DNA from: Palleronia rufa
GTDB lineage: Bacteria; Pseudomonadota; Alphaproteobacteria; Rhodobacterales; Rhodobacteraceae
Assembly: GCF_000743715.1 (NCBI RefSeq)
Contig: NZ_JQEY01000005.1
Coordinates: forward strand, 31,710 to 95,709
DNA length: 64,000 bases
Direction of reading: 5' to 3'
In this document: in pieces, positions 52,796 to 62,047 of the stretch
How the letters are laid out: each line of letters starts with the position of its first letter
Position numbering within the stretch: the first letter of the stretch is position 1
Notes under the pieces: model-generated
Told to the model about the DNA's origin: nothing
The model's database searches: none
What the model saw: the letters and a program-made list of their open reading frames with translations, nothing else
Made by a program: the position numbers and the translations under genes

Positions 52796-55783
52796 ATGAA
52801 GATCGAGAGCATGAAGCGGCCGGCGTCGGGGAATTTCTGGTGCCGGCACCCCGTGGTCGTGGTGACCTTCGACGCGAACCCCGCCCTTTCGGCTGCGGAT
52901 CGACGGCGGCTACTGGCCGCGATCGGTCCCCAGAGGTCCGATATGCTCGACTTTCCGGCCTGGGCTACCCTGGGTGCGGCCACCGGTCCGGTTCCGGCGG
53001 CCCATGCGGTGGAAGTGCTGGCATTGCTGCTCCAGCGCAGCCTGTGGTGGCCGGTCGCCTACGGCCGGATGGGCCAAGAGGAGGGTGCCGTGTTCGAAAC
53101 GCGGAACCGTCAGGTGGGACGCATCGCGGCCCAGCGCGCCACGGATGTCGTGGCCCGCTGCATGTCCGGCGAGGACGGCCCGACGCTGCGGCAGACCTTC
53201 TTGTCGGCTCTGACCGGATTTCAAAAGCGCACGGCGCGCATGACCCCGGCATTCGATGCGCTGGCCCTTGCCGCAAGCGCCGAGGCAAGGGGCATCTCCT
53301 GGACTAGCGTGGCCGACTCCACATTCGTTCGCCTGGGCTCCGGGCGATTTTCCAAGGCCCTCCGCGGGTCCGAGTCCTCGGACACCTCACTCATGGGCAA
53401 GCGTCTGGCGAAGAAGAAGGCGGTGACCAACGCGATGCTGGCCGCCGCGGGCCTTCCGGTTCCGGAGCAACGGACTGTCCGCTCGGTCCGCAACGCCGTG
53501 CGTGCCTATGTCTCGCTGGGCCGCGAGGTCGTCGTCAAACCCACCGACGGAAATCAGGGCAAGGGCGTGACCGTGCGGCCCGGATCGGCTCTTCAGGTGG
53601 CGCGAGCCTTCGTGCGCGCACGCAAGGTTTCACGCTCGGTGCTGGTCGAGGCCTTCGTGCCGGGGGACGAGTACCGGCTGCTGGTGGTCGGTGGCCGGTT
53701 CCGTGCGGCCAGTCACCGTCGGCCGGCGCGCGTCACCGGAGACGGACGGACCTCCGTTCGTGAGCTTGTCGCCCGCGTGAACGCAGAGCCGCTGCGCGCG
53801 TCCGTGCCCCATGGCCGTCTTGCCGTGCGTCTGCCCATCCCTCTCGACGACAGCGCCGTGGCCCATCTGGCCGGCCAGGGACTGAACACGGAGAGCGTCC
53901 CGTCCGCGGGACAGGTGGTGGAGATCAACGGACTGTCCAATGTCAGCCAGGGCGGCGATACGGTGGACCTGACGGATCGTGTCCACCCGGAAATCCGCCG
54001 GACCGCAGAGCGCGCGGCCCAGCTTCTGGGTATCGACCTCTGCGGAATCGACTTTCTGACTACGGACCTTACCAAACCGCTGTCCGAAGCGCCCGGCGCC
54101 ATCTGCGAAGCCAACACCCAACCCGGACTGAGCCTGCACCTTGTGGTCACGGAGGGTCAGGCGCAGGACGTCGCGGCGCATTACGTGGACACGATGTTTC
54201 CGGAAGGTGCGCGGACCGGTATTCCCGTCGTCGCCCTCACCGGAGGCGCCGGGGCCACCCGGCTCGCCACGAAAATCGCCGTTGCCGCCCGTGAGCAGGG
54301 GCTGCAGGTGGGGCTGTTCCCTGCAGGACTGGCCGATGCGGTCCGGGAAGCGCTGCCGGACTTGGGGCATCCTCTGGCCTTGCCGAGTGTCGAGGCGCTG
54401 TCGTGGGAAGAAAGCATCGACGCCGCCCTCATCATGCTGCCGCCGAGCAGCATCGATCGGACGGGAATCGGACGGGACAAGGTGGATCTGGCCATCGTCC
54501 CTGCGGACCACCGCAAGCCGGCGACCGGCCGGGCCATCGCCGCGCTGGAACAGGCGGCGGATGGCCGGGTCATGTCCGCGGACAATCCAGCGGCCGTGGC
54601 GCGCGCGCTCGATGTGCTGGGCGTCGTCGCACCGGTGCTGCGTTCCGCGCCCGGATCCGCCGCGCCCACCCCGCTTCCGGAGGAGCGCTCAGAGGCGCGG
54701 GTGGTCACCTTCGTTGGCGATATCGGTTTCGGAGAGGCCTACCGGCACTATCCCAAGTGCCGCGACCTGCAACGCATCCTGGACCTGAACGGCTACGGAT
54801 ACTGCATGAGCCGGGTCCAGCATCTCATCTCCGAGTCAGACATGGTGATCGGCAATCTGGAGGTTCCCCTGGCCCCCCGGGTCGACGAACGCCTGCGGGG
54901 ACGCAAGAAGTTCTTGGGCTGGTGTGAGCCGCAGCGTACGCTCGACGCGCTGCGGTCGGCAGGTTTCACGGCATTGTCCCTTGCCAACAACCATGCGCTC
55001 GACTGCGGTCCGCTGGGGCTTGCGGCGACGCAGGACAGCCTGACCCGTGCCGGGATCGTCCCGTTCGGCGCCGGCCGTGACGCCGATATCGCAGCGCGGC
55101 CCATCGTCCGGCAGATCAGGATCGGCGGACGCACCAGATCCGTGGTGGTCTTCGCCGGGTTCGAGCATCGTGACCGCTACGACCGACGCTACAAATGGTA
55201 TGCCTCTGCCGGGTCCGAAGGTGTCGCCAGGCTGGAGCCAGCCGTGATCGCCGAGCATATCGCCGCGCTGCGGTCCGAGCTTGCCGATCCCATTTTTGTC
55301 GCGTTCCCCCATTGGGGGGTCGATTATCAGGATGTCACGGACGGGCAGAGGGACCTTGCCAAGGCTCTCATCGAGGGGGGCGTCGACGCGGTGATCGGCC
55401 ATGGCACCCATAGTTGTCAGAGGATCGAGGTCATCGATGGCCGCCCGGTCGTGTTCGGCCTGGGCAACTTTGTCTGGAACACGCCCGGAAGCGGCTTCGG
55501 CAAGCACGATGCGCCGCCTTTCGGCCTGGTGGTGGATCTGGCGCTGGGCGCCAGCGATGGGTTCACGCTGCGGGTTCATCCGATCCTGACGGACAATGCG
55601 CAGACCCGATTCCGCAACCGTCCTGCCACGGCGGAGGAATTCGATCGCGTGGCCAAGGCATTGCTGCCGGACGAAGGCACGGCCCCCGTCGGCCCCGCCG
55701 GTCGATTGCACATTGAGTTGATGTGCCAAGGGGCTGAGACCTGGGTTCGTCGGGCCGAGGCGGACAGAATCTCGGCGGGCTGA
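52796..55783 (+). CDS. ATP-grasp (cyanophycin-synthetase-like) and CapA-phosphoesterase fusion
   Basis: A 995-residue cytoplasmic protein with three sections. Residues ~1-190 resemble the cyanophycin synthetase N-domain. Residues ~195-465 are an ATP-grasp ligase (VVVKPTDGNQGKGVTV, DEYRLLVVGGRF, CGIDFLTTDL, GAICEANTQPGLSLH). Residues ~475-610 keep a Mur-ligase-like strand but with a broken P-loop, TGGAGATR in place of GTNGKTT. Residues ~632-975 form a CapA/PgsA-like calcineurin phosphoesterase (FVGDIGFGEAY, IGNLEVPL, SLANNHALDCG, FPHWGVDY, GHGTHSCQRIEV, FGLGNFVWN). It should ligate amino acids in an ATP-dependent way. Substrate unknown. Confidence 0.85.
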   Translation: MKIESMKRPASGNFWCRHPVVVVTFDANPALSAADRRRLLAAIGPQRSDMLDFPAWATLGAATGPVPAAHAVEVLALLLQRSLWWPVAYGRMGQEEGAVFETRNRQVGRIAAQRATDVVARCMSGEDGPTLRQTFLSALTGFQKRTARMTPAFDALALAASAEARGISWTSVADSTFVRLGSGRFSKALRGSESSDTSLMGKRLAKKKAVTNAMLAAAGLPVPEQRTVRSVRNAVRAYVSLGREVVVKPTDGNQGKGVTVRPGSALQVARAFVRARKVSRSVLVEAFVPGDEYRLLVVGGRFRAASHRRPARVTGDGRTSVRELVARVNAEPLRASVPHGRLAVRLPIPLDDSAVAHLAGQGLNTESVPSAGQVVEINGLSNVSQGGDTVDLTDRVHPEIRRTAERAAQLLGIDLCGIDFLTTDLTKPLSEAPGAICEANTQPGLSLHLVVTEGQAQDVAAHYVDTMFPEGARTGIPVVALTGGAGATRLATKIAVAAREQGLQVGLFPAGLADAVREALPDLGHPLALPSVEALSWEESIDAALIMLPPSSIDRTGIGRDKVDLAIVPADHRKPATGRAIAALEQAADGRVMSADNPAAVARALDVLGVVAPVLRSAPGSAAPTPLPEERSEARVVTFVGDIGFGEAYRHYPKCRDLQRILDLNGYGYCMSRVQHLISESDMVIGNLEVPLAPRVDERLRGRKKFLGWCEPQRTLDALRSAGFTALSLANNHALDCGPLGLAATQDSLTRAGIVPFGAGRDADIAARPIVRQIRIGGRTRSVVVFAGFEHRDRYDRRYKWYASAGSEGVARLEPAVIAEHIAALRSELADPIFVAFPHWGVDYQDVTDGQRDLAKALIEGGVDAVIGHGTHSCQRIEVIDGRPVVFGLGNFVWNTPGSGFGKHDAPPFGLVVDLALGASDGFTLRVHPILTDNAQTRFRNRPATAEEFDRVAKALLPDEGTAPVGPAGRLHIELMCQGAETWVRRAEADRISAG

Positions 55784-55932
55784 CGGCAGACTGGGGTGTC
55801 ATGGCGTGCCCCCGTGGCGAACGGACAAGATGTCGCGGAACGCCGGGCGGTCTTTGGAGTTACTGCAACCAAGCCGCGGGCTCCGTCCCGGTCGGATGCG
55901 CGCATGATCCATGCCCGCCATCAGTTTATGGA

Positions 55933-57000
55933 ATGCGCGTGTCAGTTTTTCTCCACGGGGTCGCCACGGCCCTCCCGGTCCACGACCTTCCCCAGGACAT
56001 CGTACAGGCCAGGGCGCAGGACCTGCTGGGGCCGAAATATCCGCAGTTTCAGCGGCTTCTGTCCACCTTCGCAAGTGCGGGGATCGAAACGCGGCACTCC
56101 GTCGTTCCTATAGAGTGGTTCGAAAGTCCCCACGGCTGGAAGGAGCGCAACGACGCCTACATCGCCGGCGCCACGCAGCTTTTCATCGACGCGGCCCGGG
56201 CGGCGCTGACGGCGTCGGACTGGCGTGCGGAGGATGTCGATTGCATTGTCACGGTTTCCTCGACGGGCATCGCCACACCGACCCTTGAAGCCCGCGCCAT
56301 GGAACAGATGGGCTTTCGGCAGGACGTCCGGCGGGTCCCGGTCTTCGGCCTGGGATGCGCAGGCGGCGTGTCCGGACTCTCGGTCGCGCAGTCCCTCGCC
56401 GCTGCCCGGCCGGAAGAGCGTGTCCTGCTGGTCGTGGTAGAGACCTGCACCCTGTCCTTCCGCACCGACCGTTTGCAGAAGGCCGACATCATCGCCACCG
56501 TGCTCTTCGGCGACGGGGCGGCCGCGGCGTGCCTGTCGGGCCTCCGCTCAGAACGGCAACGGGTGTCGCTGGGTGCAGGCACGCAGACGACATGGCCGGG
56601 AACGCTGGGGATCATGGGATGGGATGTGGACGACACCGGCCTTGGAGTCGTCTTCGACCGGTCGATTCCGGGGTTCGTGATCGACCACATGGGGGGCGCG
56701 GTGGATCGTGCCCTTGCGGCCACCGGTCTGGCGCGCGGCGACATCGCCCGTTTCGTCTGCCATCCGGGCGGAGCCAAGGTCGTCACAGCGATCGAGAGCG
56801 CGTTGCATCTTGAGCAGGGCGCGCTTCAGGCAGAGCGCGAGGTTCTGCGGACCGCGGGCAACATGTCCGCGCCGACCGTCCTTTTCGTGCTGGAGCGGGT
56901 GCTGAACGAGGGGGCGACAGGGCAGATGATGGCGTCGGCCCTTGGGCCCGGGTTCTCCGCCGCGTTCCTTCCGTTTCATGTCGAGGCTGCGGCCTCCTGA
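55933..57000 (+). CDS. Type III polyketide synthase (chalcone/alkylpyrone synthase family)
   Basis: A 355-residue ketosynthase with the complete type III catalytic triad: Cys142 (GLGCAGGVSGL), His277 (VCHPGGAK) and Asn310 (TAGNMSAPT). The WDVDDTGLGVVFDRSIPGFV block is typical of bacterial PKS of the BpsA/alkylresorcinol group. It condenses fatty-acyl-CoA with malonyl-CoA to make alkylpyrones or alkylresorcinols. I chose the ATG at 55933 because upstream in-frame sequence (55801-55932) is not protein-like. A methyltransferase-like gene follows with a one-base overlap, as in B. subtilis bpsA-bpsB. Confidence 0.9.
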   Translation: MRVSVFLHGVATALPVHDLPQDIVQARAQDLLGPKYPQFQRLLSTFASAGIETRHSVVPIEWFESPHGWKERNDAYIAGATQLFIDAARAALTASDWRAEDVDCIVTVSSTGIATPTLEARAMEQMGFRQDVRRVPVFGLGCAGGVSGLSVAQSLAAARPEERVLLVVVETCTLSFRTDRLQKADIIATVLFGDGAAAACLSGLRSERQRVSLGAGTQTTWPGTLGIMGWDVDDTGLGVVFDRSIPGFVIDHMGGAVDRALAATGLARGDIARFVCHPGGAKVVTAIESALHLEQGALQAEREVLRTAGNMSAPTVLFVLERVLNEGATGQMMASALGPGFSAAFLPFHVEAAAS

Positions 57001-57485
57001 TGACCACCGGCGCTGCGCTGTTTCTGGGGTTCCTGGTGCTTCAGCGCCTGTCGGAACTGGTCATCGCCCGTCGCAATACCGCACGCCTTCTGGCGGCAGG
57101 GGCGCGAGAGGTCGCACCTGGCCACTATCCGGTCATCGTGGCGATGCACACCGCGTGGATCCTGTGCCTGATGCTGTTCGGATACGATGAATCCGTCCGT
57201 CCCATATAGCTGGTGCTGTTCGCGATCCTCCAGGGGTTGCGGGTCTGGATCCTGGCGACGCTGGGGCGGCGCTGGACGACGCGGATCATCGTGACCGACA
57301 CGCCGCTTGTGGCGGGCGGTCCATACCGATGGCTCAGCCATCCGAACTATCTGCTGGTCGTGACCGAAATCGCCATCGCCCCCCTGGTGCTGGGCCAATG
57401 GTGGATCGCACTGGTCTTCACGCTGCTGAACGCTGTCGTTCTGACGATCCGGATCCGTGCAGAGGACCGGGCGATCCGTCCCTGA
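57000..57485 (+). pseudogene. Isoprenylcysteine carboxyl-methyltransferase (ICMT)-family protein with in-frame amber codon
   Basis: Two frame-matched halves are separated only by a TAG at 57207-57209. The first (69 residues) has LFLGFLVLQRLSELVIARRNT and HYPVIVAMHTAWILCLMLFG. The second has LQGLRVWILATLGRRWTTRIIV, GGPYRWLSHPNYLLVV and the C-terminal IRAEDRAIRP. Together they make a standard ~160-residue ICMT-like membrane methyltransferase that in related operons O-methylates the polyketide. Where relatives often have Trp, TGG to TAG is a one-base change. It is a recent nonsense mutation, a suppressed stop or an error. Confidence 0.8.
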
Positions 57486-57597
57486 CGGCGCCTGCGTGTC
57501 GCTCCGCATTATTTGGACCCCTGTCCACGGATCGTGCGACCCTTGCGTTCCCCTTCCGGGCCGTTTTCGCAGGCCGCACGCCGACGCGCTCTCCGCC

Positions 57598-58785
57598 CTA
57601 GCCCCTCAGGCGGGTCGCGATCCGGCGGAGGGGGGATGTCAAGCGATAGGACCGGCTGTCTCGGACCGCCTGAGTCTCCGCCTTGGCCGCCTCCGCGGCG
57701 ATCCGGGCTGTATGAAGCTCCTGTCGAAGATCTTCATTGGATCTGGTGATGACGCCCAGGCCGCGGGTCAAGTCGTCGATCTTCCGGTCGCGCTCCATCA
57801 GCATCTGGGCGCGATGGGTCAGCTCTTCCGTCAACGTGTCGATTTCCGCATTCGCGCCATCCCGCGCCGCGTCGGATGCGGCGCGATCCCTCGCGGACCG
57901 GACCAGCGGGTCGAACAGGGGCACCAGTGCATCGAGTTTCTTGCGGATCCCGTCCAAGACGGTGCGCTGTCCGGGATCCTCGCCATGCCGCGCCCACGTC
58001 ATGAGCACGTCTTGGATGTCCCGTATCCACGGCAGCTCTGGGTGGTCGCGATCCGCGTCGGCAAAGGTGAAATGGCGCATGGAGGGGGTCAGAAAGCTTT
58101 CGACCTCGGCGGTGGCAAGCGCGGATCGGCGGGGCAAGCGAAGGTCGAGACCATTCTCGATCCGCGCAACCTCTGCGGCCCAGTCGGACAGGAGTCGATC
58201 GAAGCTTACGAAAACGCGGGGCAGATCGCGTGACGCACGCTCACCCTCAAGTACGTAGCGCAACCAGATCAACCGCCCCAGAACCGTGTCGAAGCCGTTG
58301 CGCTCGGTCAGGGAGGCCGCGACATCCGCTGGGGACCGCACGGCGAACACCATTCGCGTATCATAGCCCGCGCGGCCGAGTACATCGACCCAAAAGGCGG
58401 TGAGAAGGCAGATGCGGGGATCCTTCAGCACGATCAGCGGCGAGGCACCGAACTCTGCCACGACCAGGGCCAACGCTTCCTGCGCAAAATACTCGTACCG
58501 CGGACTTTGGAGCCAGGCCGGGTTCACGCCGCTCCAATCGTTCCAGACGGTGCCGGCGGCTTCAAGGATCCGGTTGTTCAGATCGGTGATCGGAAAGGAT
58601 TCGTAGAACCCCTTGGCGTTACGGCCGTCGGCCGGCAGCGGCGTCGCCGGCGCGTCGCAGCCGAGCCGGTTGAGAAGGCCCGAAATGGCCGACGTGCCAG
58701 AGCGGTGCATACCCATGATCAGGACCGCAACGCGCCGGCTGGCGGCAGGCTGCGGCGTCCGGGTCTGGGGGGGCGATGGCATCAT
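57598..58785 (-). CDS. Sulfotransferase-family protein with C-terminal coiled coil
   Basis: A 395-residue cytoplasmic protein. The N-terminal sulfotransferase part has the PAPS 5'-phosphosulfate loop (LIMGMHRSGTSAISGLLNRLG), then FYESFPITDLNNRIL, LIVLKDPRICLLTAFW (3'-phosphate region) and VFAVRSPADVAASLTERN. From ~295 to 395 it is helical and charged with coiled-coil spacing (EIDTLTEELTHRAQMLMERDRKIDDL). The tail SYRLTSPLRRIATRLRG resembles those of glycan-synthesis proteins. AGAGGA five bases upstream supports ATG 58785. It probably modifies the glycan made by the neighbouring glycosyltransferase. Confidence 0.85.
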   Translation of the reverse strand: MMPSPPQTRTPQPAASRRVAVLIMGMHRSGTSAISGLLNRLGCDAPATPLPADGRNAKGFYESFPITDLNNRILEAAGTVWNDWSGVNPAWLQSPRYEYFAQEALALVVAEFGASPLIVLKDPRICLLTAFWVDVLGRAGYDTRMVFAVRSPADVAASLTERNGFDTVLGRLIWLRYVLEGERASRDLPRVFVSFDRLLSDWAAEVARIENGLDLRLPRRSALATAEVESFLTPSMRHFTFADADRDHPELPWIRDIQDVLMTWARHGEDPGQRTVLDGIRKKLDALVPLFDPLVRSARDRAASDAARDGANAEIDTLTEELTHRAQMLMERDRKIDDLTRGLGVITRSNEDLRQELHTARIAAEAAKAETQAVRDSRSYRLTSPLRRIATRLRG

Positions 58786-58858
58786 GGCTGTCCTCTGCGG
58801 CGCGGTTCTCTTGCCACGTCCGCCGCGCCAGCGCAAACCAGGCACGATGGGAACCGGA

Positions 58859-61800
58859 TCATGGCAAAAGATCGGCCAGCGGATGCGGATCCGTCAGCAC
58901 GTTGCGGCTGACCCACAGATGCTCTACGGCGCGCCGCCGCATCTCTGCCACGTCATTCCGCCGTTCAACGATGGCGGCCAGCGCGTCGTACCAGGCGTCC
59001 GGCGAGGGCCCGCAGCCGATGGCAAGCCCGTCCGCGACGGCTTGTCCGTACACTTCGCCCTCGGACACCACCGACAAAAGCCCCATGGCGCAATAGTCGA
59101 GAAACTTGACGTCCGACTTCGCGCCGTTGAAGGGCGACCGGGCAAGGGGCGCGAGACCCACGTCGAAAGACAGATTGCGGGTCACGTAACGCGCGAAGCC
59201 AGGATAGCTGCGTGCGGTCTGCGGAAGGCTGCACACCTCAAGCCACTCGGCCTCGGGGGGGGTCGATGTCACGCCGATGAGTGTCAGGATGAACTGTCCG
59301 GGATGCGTGGTTGCCAGACGCTCGAACGCGGGCAGGACCAGTTGGAGGTCCGCGTGATGGGTGGCCGTTCCCATATAAACAAAGCGGATGGGACCGTCCG
59401 TGAAAAGCGGGCTGACCGGATTGCGATAGTCGCGCCAGAATCGCGGATCCAGGTCGTTGCGCCGGACGCGGGCCTTGCGGGCCACGTCGGGATAGAGCTT
59501 TGCCAGTGCTGGGGTGGAGAACCAGACCTCTTGCGCGGCATCCATCAGACGGCGCAAGGCCGCATCGGCCGCGCGGTAGTCGTCATGGAGGTGAAAGGCG
59601 TCGTCGGTATCCACGTAGAGCGGGACGCTCCGCTCTCTCAGGCGGTCGATCAGCCGGGCGGCGTCGTCCGGATCGGAAACGGCGACACGCTGAACGATGC
59701 AGATGTCGCAGTGATCCAGTCGGGGATCGTCCGGGCCGTCCAGGGCGATGGGATCCAGGCCCGCGACGGAATGCGCATGATCCGTGGTCAACGGTCCGAT
59801 CAGGCGGATGAAGGCCGAGCTGGTCCACCAGGCCCGCCCCCTCTGAAGCAGCAGGCCGACGGTGCGGCGCCTGACGGCCGGTGCCAAATCCGGTGCCGGC
59901 GCCAACGCCAGCGCAGAAGCGGCTTCGGTCGGCAGAAGCGCCTCGCGGACAGCGTCCAGGATGGTCCCGGCCCGCGCGTTGAACGATTCGTGTTCCGCCA
60001 CGTGATCGGCAGCGGCGCGGCGCGTGTCGTCGGCCGGAAGCGGCTGGCTTACGGCCTGTAGAAACGCCTGCTCCGTCTCCACCGTCGCCACCGCATCTCC
60101 GAACATCGCGTCCACAGAGGGCAAGCGGTCCGAAACCAGGCGGCCGCCACTGGCCAGCACGTCGAAAACGCGGTTCGAGACGAAGCCGAAATCCTTCATC
60201 GACTGCCAGTGATCGTTCAGCACGAACCGCGCGGAGCGGTACTTGGCGGACAGCTCTGTGTTCGGCACATTCTGCCCCGCGATGCGCTCCGGAGGGATGA
60301 AACCCTCCCACAGAGTGCCGTAGATGTCGATCTCGACGTCGTTTTCCACGGACCAGCGCACCATCTGCCGGTACTCGCGCCGCGAATTTCCGACGAACAG
60401 CCCTCTGCCCTCCGAGTCGATCGGCGGCGCGTCCTGCGGCAGGTGAAATCGCTCCGTGTCGGTGCATTGCAGCAATGCGTGGACGGGACGCTCCAGGATC
60501 AGCGACAGCAGTGCCGCATAGGATCGCGAGGCCACCATCACCACGTTGCAGGCGGCATATTCCTCATAGGGGACCTGATCCGGGTGGCTGATGTTCCACA
60601 TGACGGTAATCTGGCTGGGCAGGGCGCGGTGCCCCTCCAGCCCGCGGATCACCAGGGCGACATCGTCCTTCCAGGCGGACGGAAGGCTCCAATCCCCCCG
60701 GAAGTCGATCCGGGCGTCATGGCCCCGGCGCTTCAGCGCATCGGACAGCGAGTCGGCATAGTGGAAGTCTCCCCATTCGGCGCGCTTCTCATAGGGAGCG
60801 GCGATCTTGATCGCGAAGGAAAGCGACAGCGCGTCCCATGTCTCGGCCGCCGTGGTACGTCCGAGCCGGTTTTTCTGGGCCACGACTTTCCGGAAGAGAT
60901 ACGGTTGCGAGACCGTGATGCGGTTCGCGTCGCCCACGGAGTCGAGATACAGGCATCCGACATAGGGCAGGTAGGCGACCTTGCGTCCCTTGGAATATCG
61001 CAGGATCAGATCCCAGTCGACGACCCTGCGCAAATGCTCGTCGAAACCGCCGCGTTCCGCCACCAGTCCGATGCGGTGGGCAAAGACGTTCATATCGACA
61101 TAGTTCGCCGAAAGACACGCTCTCCAGTCGAATGGCTCACCGCGATAGCCCAGAAGCTCTCCGGTCTCGGTCACCAGGCAGCTGGCGGCATAGGCACAAT
61201 CAGCGCCGGAGACATGCAGACCGGTCAGCATCAGTTTGACGTGGTCGTGCGTCCAGGTGTTGTCGGAGTCCAGATAGAACACCACGCTGCCGGTCGCATG
61301 GTTCAGCGCGACGTTGCGGGCCGCACTGACGCCGCGGTGGTCGGCTTCGAACACACGCAAACGGGGATCATCAATGCGGGCCAGACGCTCTATCGTGTCG
61401 TCGGTGCTGCCGTCGTCGACGACCAGCAGTTCGAGGTCGGAGTGGGACTGGGTCAGGACCGAGCGGACGGCGGCCCCGATCAGCCCGGCGCGGTTGTAGG
61501 TCGGCATGACGACCGATACTTTGATGGCGGCGCAGTCGGCATCGTAGAGCGCTTCGGCGGCGGCCGCGTAGCGGCGTGCGGCAACGGTGTCGAAGGTCGC
61601 CGTCATTTTGCGGGGGTTTGATGACGGCGGGTCGGTGACGCGGGCCATGGCCTTGCGCGCCTCGCGGACCGTCATCCGCCAGCCGCGGTTCGACAGGCCC
61701 GAGGCAGCGACAGCCTGGGCGGGGCTCGTCGCGAAACCGTCAGGCAAGGGAATCCGCCGGCCCTCGATCCGGCCGCTTTGCTCATAGTGCAAAAGCGGAT

Positions 61801-62047
61801 TGAGCCCGGCTCTTTTCACATCGCGATGGGCAGCGAGGTATCCAAGCGTGTCGAACGCTGGCCCCGGATTGCGGCCCAGGCTGACGCCGAACATCAGATA
61901 GTGTCGCGCGGGGTCGATGCCGCTCACGACGACGTCCGGATAGGTTTTGCGGTACCAGTCCGGATCGAAGAGCGGACTGCGGGAAATCAGCAGGACCGCA
62001 TCGTCGCGCCCGTACCAGGTGTCGAGGGGTCCAGCGGCCAAGGTCAT
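58859..62047 (-). CDS. Large multi-domain glycosyltransferase
   Basis: A 1062-residue protein. Residues ~25-100 are an N-terminal module common in big rhizobial/roseobacter glycosyltransferases (PLFDPDWYRKTYPDV, ARHYLMFGVSLGRNPGPAFD). A GT2 domain (~175-420) starts KVSVVMPTYNRAGLIGAAVRSVL and carries the metal-binding DSDN (VVFYLDSDNTW). The middle (~440-700) resembles CgeB/DUF3880-type transferases (VFDVLASGGRLVSDRLPSVDAMFG). The C-terminal third (~740-1062) is a GT1/GT4-like half (VYMGTATHHADLQLVLPAFERL, LLSVVSEGEVYGQAVADGLAIG). Three sugar-transfer modules in one chain suggest surface polysaccharide assembly. Confidence 0.85.
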   Translation of the reverse strand: MTLAAGPLDTWYGRDDAVLLISRSPLFDPDWYRKTYPDVVVSGIDPARHYLMFGVSLGRNPGPAFDTLGYLAAHRDVKRAGLNPLLHYEQSGRIEGRRIPLPDGFATSPAQAVAASGLSNRGWRMTVREARKAMARVTDPPSSNPRKMTATFDTVAARRYAAAAEALYDADCAAIKVSVVMPTYNRAGLIGAAVRSVLTQSHSDLELLVVDDGSTDDTIERLARIDDPRLRVFEADHRGVSAARNVALNHATGSVVFYLDSDNTWTHDHVKLMLTGLHVSGADCAYAASCLVTETGELLGYRGEPFDWRACLSANYVDMNVFAHRIGLVAERGGFDEHLRRVVDWDLILRYSKGRKVAYLPYVGCLYLDSVGDANRITVSQPYLFRKVVAQKNRLGRTTAAETWDALSLSFAIKIAAPYEKRAEWGDFHYADSLSDALKRRGHDARIDFRGDWSLPSAWKDDVALVIRGLEGHRALPSQITVMWNISHPDQVPYEEYAACNVVMVASRSYAALLSLILERPVHALLQCTDTERFHLPQDAPPIDSEGRGLFVGNSRREYRQMVRWSVENDVEIDIYGTLWEGFIPPERIAGQNVPNTELSAKYRSARFVLNDHWQSMKDFGFVSNRVFDVLASGGRLVSDRLPSVDAMFGDAVATVETEQAFLQAVSQPLPADDTRRAAADHVAEHESFNARAGTILDAVREALLPTEAASALALAPAPDLAPAVRRRTVGLLLQRGRAWWTSSAFIRLIGPLTTDHAHSVAGLDPIALDGPDDPRLDHCDICIVQRVAVSDPDDAARLIDRLRERSVPLYVDTDDAFHLHDDYRAADAALRRLMDAAQEVWFSTPALAKLYPDVARKARVRRNDLDPRFWRDYRNPVSPLFTDGPIRFVYMGTATHHADLQLVLPAFERLATTHPGQFILTLIGVTSTPPEAEWLEVCSLPQTARSYPGFARYVTRNLSFDVGLAPLARSPFNGAKSDVKFLDYCAMGLLSVVSEGEVYGQAVADGLAIGCGPSPDAWYDALAAIVERRNDVAEMRRRAVEHLWVSRNVLTDPHPLADLLP

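Noticed and set aside
58613-60061. A 482-codon plus-strand frame opposite the glycosyltransferase
   Set aside because: It lies wholly antisense to a gene with clear glycosyltransferase motifs and has no similarity itself.
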